Shown: positions 6,204-12,909, numbered from the stretch's first letter. The stretch is DNA of 14,960 nucleotides from an uncultured Acetatifactor sp. (GCA_910580225.1 CAJTXE010000045.1:1-14960); one strand, 5' to 3'. The notes: generated from the letters alone by a model not told the origin. Translations and numbers: made by a program.

Positions 6204-6534
6204 AGATGTAATTATCCTCAACAAGATTTTGGACTATTGCAGGCAGCTAGATGAAGCGTGTGATATGTTTGATAATGATTACAATAACTTTGTGGGAAAT
6301 TCGGTCTTTCAAAATGCCTGCTGTATGTGTATTTTGCAGATAGGGGAGTTATGCAAAGCAATATCAGAGGAACTGAGAATGCAGGAAAAAGTTGTTCCGT
6401 GGAAAGAATGGTGTGGAATCAGGGATATTTTTGCACATCAGTATTCAAATTTGGACTGTCAATCAGCGTGGGATACAATACAGCATGATTTTCCGGAATT
6501 GAAAACAGAAATAGGCAGAATTTTAAAAGGGTGA
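6193..6534 (+). CDS. hepT: HepT-type HEPN ribonuclease toxin
   Basis: This 113-residue, mainly alpha-helical HEPN protein has the intact Rx4HxY motif: Arg77, His82, Tyr84 (RDIFAHQY). In known systems Arg and His are the RNase residues, and the tyrosine is the site of AMP addition by MntA. Helical, family-like stretches include IILNKILDYCRQLD at the start, QIGELCKAISEEL (about 49-61) and WDTIQHDFPELKTEI near the end. ATG 6193 overlaps the antitoxin gene. The TGA is one base before the stem of an intrinsic terminator, so the two-gene unit is complete. The Cys-rich segment NACCMC (41-46) is unusual but does not touch the motif. Confidence 0.9.
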   Translation: MKSKDVIILNKILDYCRQLDEACDMFDNDYNNFVGNSVFQNACCMCILQIGELCKAISEELRMQEKVVPWKEWCGIRDIFAHQYSNLDCQSAWDTIQHDFPELKTEIGRILKG

Positions 6535-6563
6535 AGAGCGTCCATACAAGGGCGTTCTTTTTT
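6535..6563 (+). terminator. Rho-independent terminator of mntA-hepT
   Basis: AGAGCGTCC (6535-6543) pairs with GGGCGTTCT (6550-6558) over 9 bp, including two G-U pairs, around loop ATACAA, followed directly by a run of T. It starts right after the hepT stop codon. Confidence 0.85.
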
Positions 6564-6664
6564 GCTTGGTGTATGCTGAAAACTTTGTGTTCCCGCTTGA
6601 TAATGAGATGAAAAACAGGTATAAATCATGACGCGGAAATATGTATATCAGTTTGTATGCCCCT

Positions 6665-7480
6665 TTACGTTACAGGTATCTCAATCTGGACAAGGGCATC
6701 CTCCATTTTGTCGATCACGTTTTCATTGAGAATGACTTCATAAGAATAGCCTGACAGCGTTAAACCGTGTTTTTCGGCATAATCAAATAGTTTCCGGTAG
6801 CACAGCACGGCGTTTTCTGGGGATTCTCTGTAAAAGGCCTGTAGATATTTTCCGGCGGGCTGTATGTGCAGTCCCTCTTTCTTTACGGGAAAGGGAATCT
6901 CGATAAACATTTTTGCATAATCATCAAACTTTCCTCCAGAGAGGCTTTCCACGGAAATCATTGTCCCATAGGAGGCATCGTGGAGGCGGCGCAGCTGATA
7001 TTTCTGTGTTTCACTGGTAATCAGCTCCACCAGTTTGTCAAAGGAGGTGTCCGGGGTCACGTCCACAGTGACGAAACTGTGGGCCTCTTTTTCCACCAGG
7101 TTGATGGCGGACAGGTTCATGGTCAGAAGGGTCAGCATATTTTGCCGGTGATGCATCAGGGTTTTCCGAACCGCCTTCAAATGGGCCAGACTCCGGTCCA
7201 AATCCTTGATTTTTTCCTGTAAAAGCTGTTCCATGCTTGCCGCGGAACGGTTTTTCATAAATGCCTGGATTTCGTCAATGGGCACATCCAGTTCCCGCAG
7301 CAGCAGAATGGTTTCCAGGATAGAGCTTTGGTGATAGCTGTAATACCGGTATCCGTTTTCAGGATGGATGAACGCCGGATGAAACAGGCCGATTTCATTG
7401 TACCACATCAGTGTCTTCTTATTGATGCCGTGCAGGGACGCAAATTGTCCGATGGTGAGCAGTTTGCTTTTTTTCTCCAT
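6665..7480 (-). CDS. MerR family regulator with GyrI-like effector domain (BmrR-like layout)
   Basis: This 271-residue regulator has an N-terminal MerR winged helix-turn-helix: LLTIGQFASLHGINKKTLMWYNEIGL with NGYRYYSYHQ, residues about 7-51. A dimerisation coiled coil follows (about 75-120), then a C-terminal GyrI-like ligand-binding domain ending EDALVQIEIPV (about 130-270). This is the BmrR-type layout, in which a drug-like ligand makes the protein activate an exporter gene. ATG 7480 has SD GAGGAGA (7489-7495). It is divergent from a MATE exporter, with 88 bases between start codons. That gap holds a dyad in a 19-bp-spaced promoter, the hallmark of MerR activation. A minus-strand TTGTTT-17-TATCAT (7522-7550) may be its own promoter, overlapping the operator and allowing autoregulation. 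Confidence 0.9.
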   Translation of the reverse strand: MEKKSKLLTIGQFASLHGINKKTLMWYNEIGLFHPAFIHPENGYRYYSYHQSSILETILLLRELDVPIDEIQAFMKNRSAASMEQLLQEKIKDLDRSLAHLKAVRKTLMHHRQNMLTLLTMNLSAINLVEKEAHSFVTVDVTPDTSFDKLVELITSETQKYQLRRLHDASYGTMISVESLSGGKFDDYAKMFIEIPFPVKKEGLHIQPAGKYLQAFYRESPENAVLCYRKLFDYAEKHGLTLSGYSYEVILNENVIDKMEDALVQIEIPVT

Positions 7481-7495
7481 TTTTCAAATCTCCTC

Positions 7496-7526
7496 TTGAC
7501 CGTACAGTTACTGTATGGATTATGAT
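7496..7526 (+). promoter_or_regulatory. MerR-type promoter/operator of the MATE gene (19-bp spacer)
   Basis: -35 TTGACC (7496-7501) and -10 TATGAT (7521-7526) are separated by 19 bp, two more than optimal, as in promoters that MerR proteins activate by DNA distortion. The spacer is centred on a dyad, CCGTACAG TTA CTGTATGG (7500-7518), with one mismatch between half-sites. Confidence 0.8.
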
Positions 7527-7568
7527 AAGGCATATACAGGAAAAAAACAAGAGGATAAGGAGAAAATT

Positions 7569-8900
7569 ATGGAAAATCAAAATGCTTACAGGAAACCGGT
7601 GACCCTGGGGAACATTCTCAAATTTGCCGTTCCTACCATAGCCATGTCGGTGTTTATGTCTTTTTACACCATGGTTGACGGGCTGTTTGTGTCAAATCTC
7701 ATCGGAACACAGGCCTTGTCGGCCATCAACCTGACAGCGCCGGTGATCCAGTTGGTGACTGCCATTTCCACCATGCTTGCCACAGGCGGCAGCGCAGTGA
7801 TTATGAAAAAGATGGGAGAGAATAAGGCCGGGGAGGCCAGGAAAGATTTCACGTTTCTGATTTTGGTCAATGTGATTGTGGGTCTGGTGATGTGCATTCT
7901 GGGATATGCGGTCATGGGCAGCATTTTCGGAAGCCTGGAGGTGTCCCGGGAGGTGGCGGGCTACTGTACCGCGTATCTGGGCCGCTATCTGCTGTTTACC
8001 ATCCCCATTCTGCTGATGAACAATTTTACCCTCTATATGATTGCCTCCGAGAAGGCAGCCCTTTCCCTGGTTTGCTCCGTAACGGGAGGCGTGCTGAACA
8101 TGGTACTGGATTATGTTTTCATCGCCGTTTTGGACCTGGGAATCGGCGGAGCGGCCATGGCCACTGGTCTGGGGTATTCCGTGACAGCCCTGGTGGGCCT
8201 GTTTGTATTCAGCAGCAGGAAAAGCCTGCTTCATTTTACCAAGCCTGCCTTTCGCTTCAAAGTCCTTGCAGGTGCGGCATCCAACGGCTGCTCCGAAATG
8301 GCCACCGCTCTGGTCACGGGCATCATCACCATGATGTTCAACTGGACCATGCTGCATTATGTCGGGGAAAACGGTGTTGCCGCCGTGACGATTATCATGT
8401 ACGTCCTTATGTTTGCCAGTTCCCTTTATACCGGCTATTCTTATGGCGTTGCGCCCATGATCAGTTATTACTATGGGGAGAAAAATCAGGAAAAACTGAA
8501 AAAACTGGTGTCCGTCAGTCTGAAGGTGATTGGGGTGATTTCCCTTGTGACAGTCACCGCTTCTTTCGCCGCCACAAGGCCCTTGGTGTCCGTATTTGCC
8601 CGCCCGGACAATCCGGTTTATGAACTGGCCGTAACCGGAAACCGGATATGTACCCTTGCGCTGTTCTTCATCGGGTTCAATATCTTTGCCAGTGGAATGT
8701 TTACGGCGCTGTCCAACGGGATGATTTCCGCAGTCCTGGCCTTTTCGCGCTCCTTTGTGTTTATGCTGATTACCATGTTGGTGCTTCCCGCTCTGCTGGG
8801 GGTCAATGGGATCTGGCTTGCCACGCCTGCCGCAGAACTGATGGCGCTGTGCCTGTCCGTATTTATGTTTTTGAAATATCGGAAACGGTATCAATATTGA
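7569..8900 (+). CDS. MATE family multidrug efflux transporter
   Basis: This 443-residue protein has about 12 hydrophobic helices in two related halves, typical of MATE (MepA/NorM-like) antiporters that use Na+ or H+ gradients to export cationic drugs. Family-like segments are ILKFAVPTIAMSVFMSFYTMVDG near the start, FVSNLIGTQALSAINLTAP, and in the second half YVGENGVAAVTIIMYV and SYGVAPMISYYYGEKN. ATG 7569 is preferred over the in-frame ATG 7515. SD AAGGAG (7557-7562) sits six bases before it, and 7515 lies inside the promoter spacer. It is controlled by the divergent MerR regulator through the 7496-7526 site. It ends seven bases from the convergent NADAR-like gene with no terminator between. 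The drug substrates are unknown. Confidence 0.93.
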   Translation: MENQNAYRKPVTLGNILKFAVPTIAMSVFMSFYTMVDGLFVSNLIGTQALSAINLTAPVIQLVTAISTMLATGGSAVIMKKMGENKAGEARKDFTFLILVNVIVGLVMCILGYAVMGSIFGSLEVSREVAGYCTAYLGRYLLFTIPILLMNNFTLYMIASEKAALSLVCSVTGGVLNMVLDYVFIAVLDLGIGGAAMATGLGYSVTALVGLFVFSSRKSLLHFTKPAFRFKVLAGAASNGCSEMATALVTGIITMMFNWTMLHYVGENGVAAVTIIMYVLMFASSLYTGYSYGVAPMISYYYGEKNQEKLKKLVSVSLKVIGVISLVTVTASFAATRPLVSVFARPDNPVYELAVTGNRICTLALFFIGFNIFASGMFTALSNGMISAVLAFSRSFVFMLITMLVLPALLGVNGIWLATPAAELMALCLSVFMFLKYRKRYQY

Positions 8901-8907
8901 GGAACTT

Positions 8908-9543
8908 TCAGACAACATGCTCTTTGTGGTATTGAATAAATTCGTCCCTTGAAAAATCCCGCAGGCATCCGTACTCCGCTAAAATGAGATGAATCAGCGC
9001 AGCGGTCCGCGCCTGGGTGTTGATGCTTTTTGCGGGATTAAATTCAATGTCCGTAAAGGTATTGTAGGTTGAAATTTCCTGGATTTCTTCTGCTGCCAGG
9101 GATTCCTTTACGGCGGCAATATAGATAAAATCGTAGAATACGGTTTTGGGAACCAAGGGGAAGTCCTGGCCCTGATAACGAAACGCGGTCAGGTTGCCGG
9201 AATTTTGGAGCCGTTGGTCCCGCTTTGCCTCCTTCGGCGATACTTCAAGCAAATCCAAATAGGGACCGCCGTTCTCAAAGACTTTGGCGCTTTGGAAAAT
9301 ATTCTCAAGGGTATGGCTGTTCAGAGTGAGACGGAATGCGCTTAATTTTGTCCCTATGGATGCCGGGCTTTTGGTGCTGATTTCCAGGGGCCTGGAGTGG
9401 GCGTCTGCGCTCAAAATTGTATTGTGCAGGCTTTCTATGGATTTCTGCTTTTGCGATAATGAAAAACCGGGGAACCATTCAAAAGAATACATTTTGGTGA
9501 TAACTTTTCCATGGTCAATGGTGAATGCAGGACGTTCGGCCAT
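8908..9543 (-). CDS. NADAR-like protein resembling DarT1-associated antitoxins
   Basis: This 211-residue soluble protein shows features I associate with the DarT1-linked NADAR antitoxin group. These are FEWFPGFSLSQKQKSIESLH (residues about 21-40), LEISTKSP-x-x-x-G-x-x-LSAF, the core IFQSAKVFENGGPYLDLL (about 82-99), FPLVPKTVFYDFIYIAA, FTDIEFNPAKSIN and QARTAALIHL. Characterised members remove ADP-ribose from guanine added by DarT1. SD GGAGG is about six bases before ATG 9543. No DarT-like toxin is visible anywhere in the window, so it would be an orphan. It overlaps the 3' run-on of the BlaI-type repressor gene by 109 bases in another frame and is presumably under the BlaI promoter. The family call is from memory of motifs; the activity is inference. 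Confidence 0.68.
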   Translation of the reverse strand: MAERPAFTIDHGKVITKMYSFEWFPGFSLSQKQKSIESLHNTILSADAHSRPLEISTKSPASIGTKLSAFRLTLNSHTLENIFQSAKVFENGGPYLDLLEVSPKEAKRDQRLQNSGNLTAFRYQGQDFPLVPKTVFYDFIYIAAVKESLAAEEIQEISTYNTFTDIEFNPAKSINTQARTAALIHLILAEYGCLRDFSRDEFIQYHKEHVV

Positions 9544-10004
9544 AACACACCTCCAATGATAGTAGATTTCGGCCCTGTGAGATTTTTCATGTGGCTGTCC
9601 GGATCACAGGGGATTTTGTATATCTTTCTGCAAAGAAAACGCCTGCCTATACGGTTGTTTTTCAATTCGTTTAATTCCTCATTGGAAAGATTCCCGTTTT
9701 TTACAAATCCCATCACCATTTTGGAAAGAGAACCGTCATACACACGGCTCAAAAAATTGCGGCTTTCCGCAAGCTGGCACTCGCTTTCCGACACGGCCGG
9801 ATAGTATAAATATCCTTTGCCCTGACGCTTCGTACACAGGGCGCCTTTTCTGACCAGACGGGCCAGATAAGTCTGAATGGTGGTTTTGCTCCAAGCCGTT
9901 TCCTTTAGTTTATCCAATATTTCGGGAAGCGTCCGGGGAGAATCATTCCAGACAATTTTCATCACCTGCCACTCCGATTCCGAAATGGAAATCTGCTGTT
10001 CCAT
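9435..10004 (-). CDS. BlaI/MecI-family repressor with an abnormal C-terminal run-on
   Basis: Residues 1-115 are a clear BlaI/MecI/CopY winged-helix repressor: ISESEWQVMKIVWNDSPRTL, the recognition-helix region WSKTTIQTYLARLVRKGAL, the wing KGYLYYPAVSE, and a C-terminal dimerisation helix. Family proteins end at about 120-130 residues. Here the frame continues to 189 with a basic, low-complexity tail unlike the family, running 109 bases into the next gene. The change falls at an A5 run (ELNELKNN, about 9656-9662). Dropping one A would give a stop after three more codons, so a frameshift or deletion junction is likely. SD GGAGG (10011-10015) supports ATG 10004. The usual partner BlaR1, a membrane metallopeptidase sensor, is missing. 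Its own promoter carries a perfect dyad, so autorepression is expected. Confidence 0.82.
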   Translation of the reverse strand: MEQQISISESEWQVMKIVWNDSPRTLPEILDKLKETAWSKTTIQTYLARLVRKGALCTKRQGKGYLYYPAVSESECQLAESRNFLSRVYDGSLSKMVMGFVKNGNLSNEELNELKNNRIGRRFLCRKIYKIPCDPDSHMKNLTGPKSTIIGGVLWPNVLHSPLTMEKLSPKCILLNGSPVFHYRKSRNP

Positions 10005-10028
10005 GCTGTACCTCCATTGATTGATTGT

Positions 10029-10071
10029 ATGTAGTTTTATTTATTCTACCATTAAAACTACATGGTGTCAA
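10029..10071 (-). promoter_or_regulatory. Promoter and operator dyad of the BlaI-type repressor gene
   Basis: On the minus strand, -35 TTGACA (10066-10071), a 17-bp spacer and -10 TAGAAT (10043-10048). A perfect 11-bp inverted repeat, ATGTAGTTTTA (10029-10039) with TAAAACTACAT (10053-10063), brackets the -10 box: one arm in the spacer, the other at the start site. The ACTACA/TGTAGT core matches the TACA/TGTA half-sites known for BlaI/MecI operators, though the arms face each other at a wider spacing. Confidence 0.75.
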
Positions 10072-10082
10072 CCATTTCCGGA

Positions 10083-10118
10083 ACAAATTGTGTCAATTGC
10101 GTCAATTGTGTAAATTGC
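10083..10118. repeat. Four tandem 9-bp units
   Basis: ACAAATTGT, GTCAATTGC, GTCAATTGT and GTAAATTGC follow each other without gaps, each with an (A)AATTG core. They lie just upstream of the BlaI promoter's -35 box. Confidence 0.7.
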
Positions 10119-10465
10119 GTGTAACAGTTCAGACTGCCTCTCCCGGGAAGTCAATCATTGCAATGTGTCCGTGGACATATTTTTACGCGATTTTGTTGGA
10201 CAATTACGTCAATGGAGCTGCTGTTTACAGAGGCCTCCGCCAGGTGTTTTCCTGGGCCTTTTGGGCTTCTCACGTTTACACGAACAGGTGCACAGAAATC
10301 GCAGAAACAGTGATTCCGCCCACAGCTGTCCCGGGTTCAAAGGAACAGATTTACATCTGCTGCTCAAAAAGGTATGATGAATTCCGGGGAAGTCGGCATT
10401 TTTTCCGTCGTGACCCGCCTTTTGGGACCAGTCCCATGGGATAGGGGCAGATGCGGATAGAACTT

Positions 10466-10528
10466 ACTGCAGACCGCCAGGATTTACATTGATGCCTCGT
10501 GGAAAGTACCTGGCTGGCGGTCTGCAGT
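10466..10528. repeat. 15-bp perfect inverted repeat, 33-nt loop
   Basis: ACTGCAGACCGCCAG (10466-10480) is the exact reverse complement of CTGGCGGTCTGCAGT (10514-10528). No U-run follows, so it is not a simple terminator. The arms start and end in the palindrome CTGCAG. It could be a folded RNA, a regulator site or a remnant of a small mobile element. Confidence 0.75.
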
Positions 10529-10560
10529 CGGGTTGTACTGCAAATTCAACCGGCGTGCAG

Positions 10561-10566
10561 TATAAT
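10561..10566 (+). promoter_or_regulatory. Possible -10 box of the sigma/ABC operon
   Basis: TATAAT matches the -10 consensus exactly, but the sequence 17 bp upstream (CTGCAA, 10538-10543) is only a weak -35. The start codon is about 190 bases downstream, past the AT-rich repeat. Confidence 0.3.
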
Positions 10567-10623
10567 TATGGAAAAAATAAAAATCAGTATAAACAAAACA
10601 GGCAAAAATCAAAAAGAGAAAAT

Positions 10624-10692
10624 ATCATAAGAAAAAACATCATAAGAAAAAACATAATATGAAAACATAATAAAAACATCATAAGAAAAAAT
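10624..10692. repeat. AT-rich tandem repeat upstream of the sigma factor gene
   Basis: Units ATCATAAGAAAAAAC at 10624-10638 and 10639-10653 are identical, shortened variants follow at 10654-10666 and 10667-10677, and ATCATAAGAAAAAAT closes at 10678-10692. The surrounding bases are A-rich on the plus strand, and bent DNA or an UP-like element is possible. Confidence 0.75.
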
Positions 10693-10755
10693 TTCAGCGG
10701 ACGCGCACATTTCCCACAGCACATCCGTTATACAGTATGAGAGGAGGTTCCGGGA

Positions 10756-11349
10756 GTGGATGGAAATTTGGATTTGGAAGCGCAGTACGATAAAATTTAC
10801 CGCTACTGCTATTTTAAACTGGGCAGCCGGGAGACTGCGGAAGACATTACCCAGGAGACCTTTCTGCGGTTTCTGGAAAAGGGATATGGGGAAAGGGATG
10901 CCCTGCCGTATCTGTACACCATTGCCCGGAACCTCTGTATAGACGAATACCGGAAGAAAAAGCACCTGCCGCTGCAGGTTCTGGGGGAACCGCCGGGGGG
11001 AGCCTGGGGTACCCGGGGCTGCGGGGCAGAAGAAACAGGCGGAACCGGTCCGGGGAATGCTGTCCTTATGGAAAATGTGGAATCCGGTCTGGAGGAGCGG
11101 GTGGTCATGGCCATGGCAGTTCGGAAGGCCCTGGATGCCCTGGAGGAGGAAGAGCGGGAAGTGATCCTGCTGCGGTATGTGAACCAGGTTCCCGTTGGGA
11201 CAATGGGGAAAATATTGGGAACATCACGTTTTTCCGTATACAGAATGACGAAATCCGCGCTGAAACACTTCCGGGAGGCACTGGGGAAAGAAGGATTTTA
11301 CGAAGGCGCAGAAATAAAAAAGGCAGTAACGACGGAGGGAACGGAATGA
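10756..11349 (+). CDS. Sigma-70 family (ECF-like) RNA polymerase sigma factor
   Basis: This 197-residue protein has sigma region 2, YDKIYRYCYFKLGSRETAEDITQETFLRFL with PYLYTIARNLCIDEYRK (about 11-67). A glycine-rich linker follows (about 72-112), then region 4, ALDALEEEEREVILLRYVNQVPVGTMGKIL...VYRMTKSALKHFRE (about 125-173). Regions 1 and 3 are absent, as in ECF-type factors that direct RNA polymerase to a small regulon. The GTG start 10756 has SD GAGGAGG (10741-10747) eight bases away. An ATG at 10760 is out of frame. The stop overlaps the next gene as ATGA, so the genes are coupled. The downstream membrane protein and ABC transporter suggest an envelope-stress or peptide-resistance role (inference). 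The long Gly/Pro linker is unusual. Confidence 0.88.
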   Translation: MDGNLDLEAQYDKIYRYCYFKLGSRETAEDITQETFLRFLEKGYGERDALPYLYTIARNLCIDEYRKKKHLPLQVLGEPPGGAWGTRGCGAEETGGTGPGNAVLMENVESGLEERVVMAMAVRKALDALEEEEREVILLRYVNQVPVGTMGKILGTSRFSVYRMTKSALKHFREALGKEGFYEGAEIKKAVTTEGTE

Positions 11350-12134
11350 AAGCGAAGATTCATCAGGAAGTGCCTGACGGCAGAAAAAATACGCATTTCC
11401 GGAAAAACGGAAAAGACAGCACCGTCCAATACAGACAACTTCTGCAGGAGGCTTTCCAGGCGCCTCCGCCTCTGGGGAAAGCGTCTTTTCTAAGGAGTAT
11501 ACGCCCAAAAACCCGGAGCCGCGTCAGCACGGGCCGCTTTGTCCTGCAGCAGGCAGCCTATATCCGGAAGTGGGTTTGGGCGCTGTCGGCAGGGGTATTT
11601 CTGGGGGCGTTGGCAGGAGGGAGGTTTCTGGGCGGGGAAGTCCTGTGGATGCTGTCTGCAGCGATGCCCCTTCTGGCAGTCTCTGCCGTGATGGAATACA
11701 TGCGCTCGGAGGTCTGGGGCATGACGGAACTGGAGATGGCCGCCAGATTTTGCCTGAAAAGCATTCTTCTGGCCCGGATTGGGGCACTGGGGGCGGTGCA
11801 TCTGGTGACGCTGATGCTGCTTTCCCTGCTGTGCCGATGGGAGGGCATAACCCTGCTGCGCATCGGCCTGTGCCTTCTGGGACCCTATCTGCTGACGGAT
11901 GCGGCGGCCCTCTGGCTGATTCGGAAGATACGGGGCAGAGAGGCGGTTTACCTCTGCCTGGGTCTGGCGGTTATGGTGGGCATTCTGCCCCTGCTGGCCG
12001 GATATGGGGGCGCCGGATTCCGGATTCCGGAGGATTCCCGGGGATGGACAACGGTTTTGCTCCTGTTGGGGGCAGCCGCGGCCTGGGGATGGAAGAAAAA
12101 TATAGAGAGGACAGAGGAATTGACATGGAGCTGA
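11346..12134 (+). CDS. Six-helix membrane protein of the sigma/ABC operon (possible anti-sigma)
   Basis: This 262-residue protein has a basic, probably cytosolic N-terminal part of about 70 residues. About six transmembrane helices follow, near 74-91, 97-117, 138-163, 169-192, 199-219 and 234-249, and it ends in a charged tail. I do not recognise a named domain. Its place directly after the sigma gene (ATGA overlap) and its cytosolic N-terminus fit a membrane anti-sigma factor or a sensor. Its helices and its neighbour, the ABC ATPase, equally fit a transporter subunit. It overlaps the ATPase gene by 10 bases. No ATG-plus-SD alternative start stands out. Confidence 0.72.
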   Translation: MKAKIHQEVPDGRKNTHFRKNGKDSTVQYRQLLQEAFQAPPPLGKASFLRSIRPKTRSRVSTGRFVLQQAAYIRKWVWALSAGVFLGALAGGRFLGGEVLWMLSAAMPLLAVSAVMEYMRSEVWGMTELEMAARFCLKSILLARIGALGAVHLVTLMLLSLLCRWEGITLLRIGLCLLGPYLLTDAAALWLIRKIRGREAVYLCLGLAVMVGILPLLAGYGGAGFRIPEDSRGWTTVLLLLGAAAAWGWKKNIERTEELTWS

Positions 12135-12808
12135 CAGTGGACCGGGTTTCAAAACAATACGGCAGCAAGATTGCCGTGGACAGGATTTCCCTGAAACTGC
12201 AGGCGGGAATTTACGGCCTGTTGGGGGAAAACGGCGCAGGGAAAACCACCCTGATGCGGCTGCTTTGCGGGATTTTAAAACCCACAAGCGGGAGCATTAC
12301 CCTGGACGGCATGGATGTGTCCCGGGAGGAGTACAGGGCGGAATTGGGCTATCTGCCCCAGGATTTCGGCTATTATCCGGATTTTACGGGAACGGAATTC
12401 CTGCTGTACATGGCGGCGCTGAAGGGACTGAACAAGGCATGCGCCAGACGGAAAGCGGCGGAATTGTTGGAAGTCGTGGGCCTGGAGGACATGGGCAGGA
12501 AGAAGATACGAACCTATTCCGGCGGCATGAAGCAGCGCCTGGGAATTGCGCAGGCTTTACTGGGAGAGCCGGGGCTGCTGATCCTGGACGAGCCAACCGC
12601 CGGGCTTGACCCCAGGGAAAGGGTGCGCTTCCGGGAGCTGATTGCACAGTGGGGGAAGGAAAATATTGTGCTTCTGTCCACCCATATCGTCTCCGATGTG
12701 GCGCATATTGCGGATACCATCCTGATGATGAAGGGCGGTGAGCTGATCTATCAGGGCGTGTGGGAGGAACAGGAAGATCTGGAGACATTTTACCTGGAAC
12801 GAATGTGA
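12125..12808 (+). CDS. ABC transporter ATP-binding protein
   Basis: This 227-residue ATPase has every motif in order: Walker A GENGAGKT (residues 34-41), Q-loop LPQD (Gln79), signature YSGGMKQ (131-137), Walker B LLILDEP (151-157) with catalytic Glu156, and H-loop STH (His187). The class is that of ABC-2-type exporters (antibiotic or lantibiotic resistance, Na+ efflux), where this protein dimerises and drives a separate permease. ATG 12125 has an SD, GAGGAA, and overlaps the previous gene by 10 bases. The frame is open for another 185 codons upstream, but that part is a shadow of the membrane-protein gene. The permease follows after 101 bases. Confidence 0.94.
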   Translation: MELTVDRVSKQYGSKIAVDRISLKLQAGIYGLLGENGAGKTTLMRLLCGILKPTSGSITLDGMDVSREEYRAELGYLPQDFGYYPDFTGTEFLLYMAALKGLNKACARRKAAELLEVVGLEDMGRKKIRTYSGGMKQRLGIAQALLGEPGLLILDEPTAGLDPRERVRFRELIAQWGKENIVLLSTHIVSDVAHIADTILMMKGGELIYQGVWEEQEDLETFYLERM

Positions 12809-12879
12809 CATAGGTGTCATATAGAGCGGCCCAGGGAAGAAGGCCGTTGTTTGGAAGGCGGGGCAAATATTGATTGGTA

Positions 12880-12897
12880 TGCGCGATAAAGCGCGCA
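12880..12897 (+). promoter_or_regulatory. Hairpin abutting the permease SD
   Basis: TGCGCG (12880-12885) pairs with CGCGCA (12892-12897) around ATAAAG, ending one base before the SD GAGGGG. A G+C stem here could tune translation of the permease relative to the ATPase. A smaller TGACA/TGTCA dyad overlaps the ATPase stop codon. Confidence 0.45.
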
Positions 12898-12909
12898 GAG
12901 GGGATAAAA

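Larger units (their letters stand above)
10072..10755. other. About 680 bp without a gene, repeat-rich
   Basis: No supported gene on either strand. The 139-codon plus frame at 10025-10444 starts inside the BlaI operator, has no SD and shows no motif. The stretch contains a 9-bp tandem repeat (10083-10118), a strong 15-bp inverted repeat (10466-10528), an AT-rich 15-bp tandem repeat (10624-10692) and a TATAAT box (10561-10566). Confidence 0.55.

Noticed and set aside
7692..8918. 408-codon open frame on the strand opposite the MATE gene
   Set aside because: It has no SD, its protein is His/Gln/Gly-rich low-complexity sequence, and it mirrors the codon pattern of the clear MATE gene; it is a shadow frame.
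10025..10444. 139-codon plus-strand frame
   Set aside because: It begins inside the BlaI operator, has no SD and shows no domain or membrane pattern.
11570..12124. 185-codon upstream extension of the ABC ATPase frame
   Set aside because: Gly/Asp-rich shadow of the membrane-protein gene; the ATPase family starts at ATG 12125, which has an SD.
11490..12287. 265-codon minus-strand frame opposite the membrane protein and ABC ATPase genes
   Set aside because: Pro/Gln/Arg-rich shadow without an SD; the plus-strand genes have motifs, SDs and overlapping starts.
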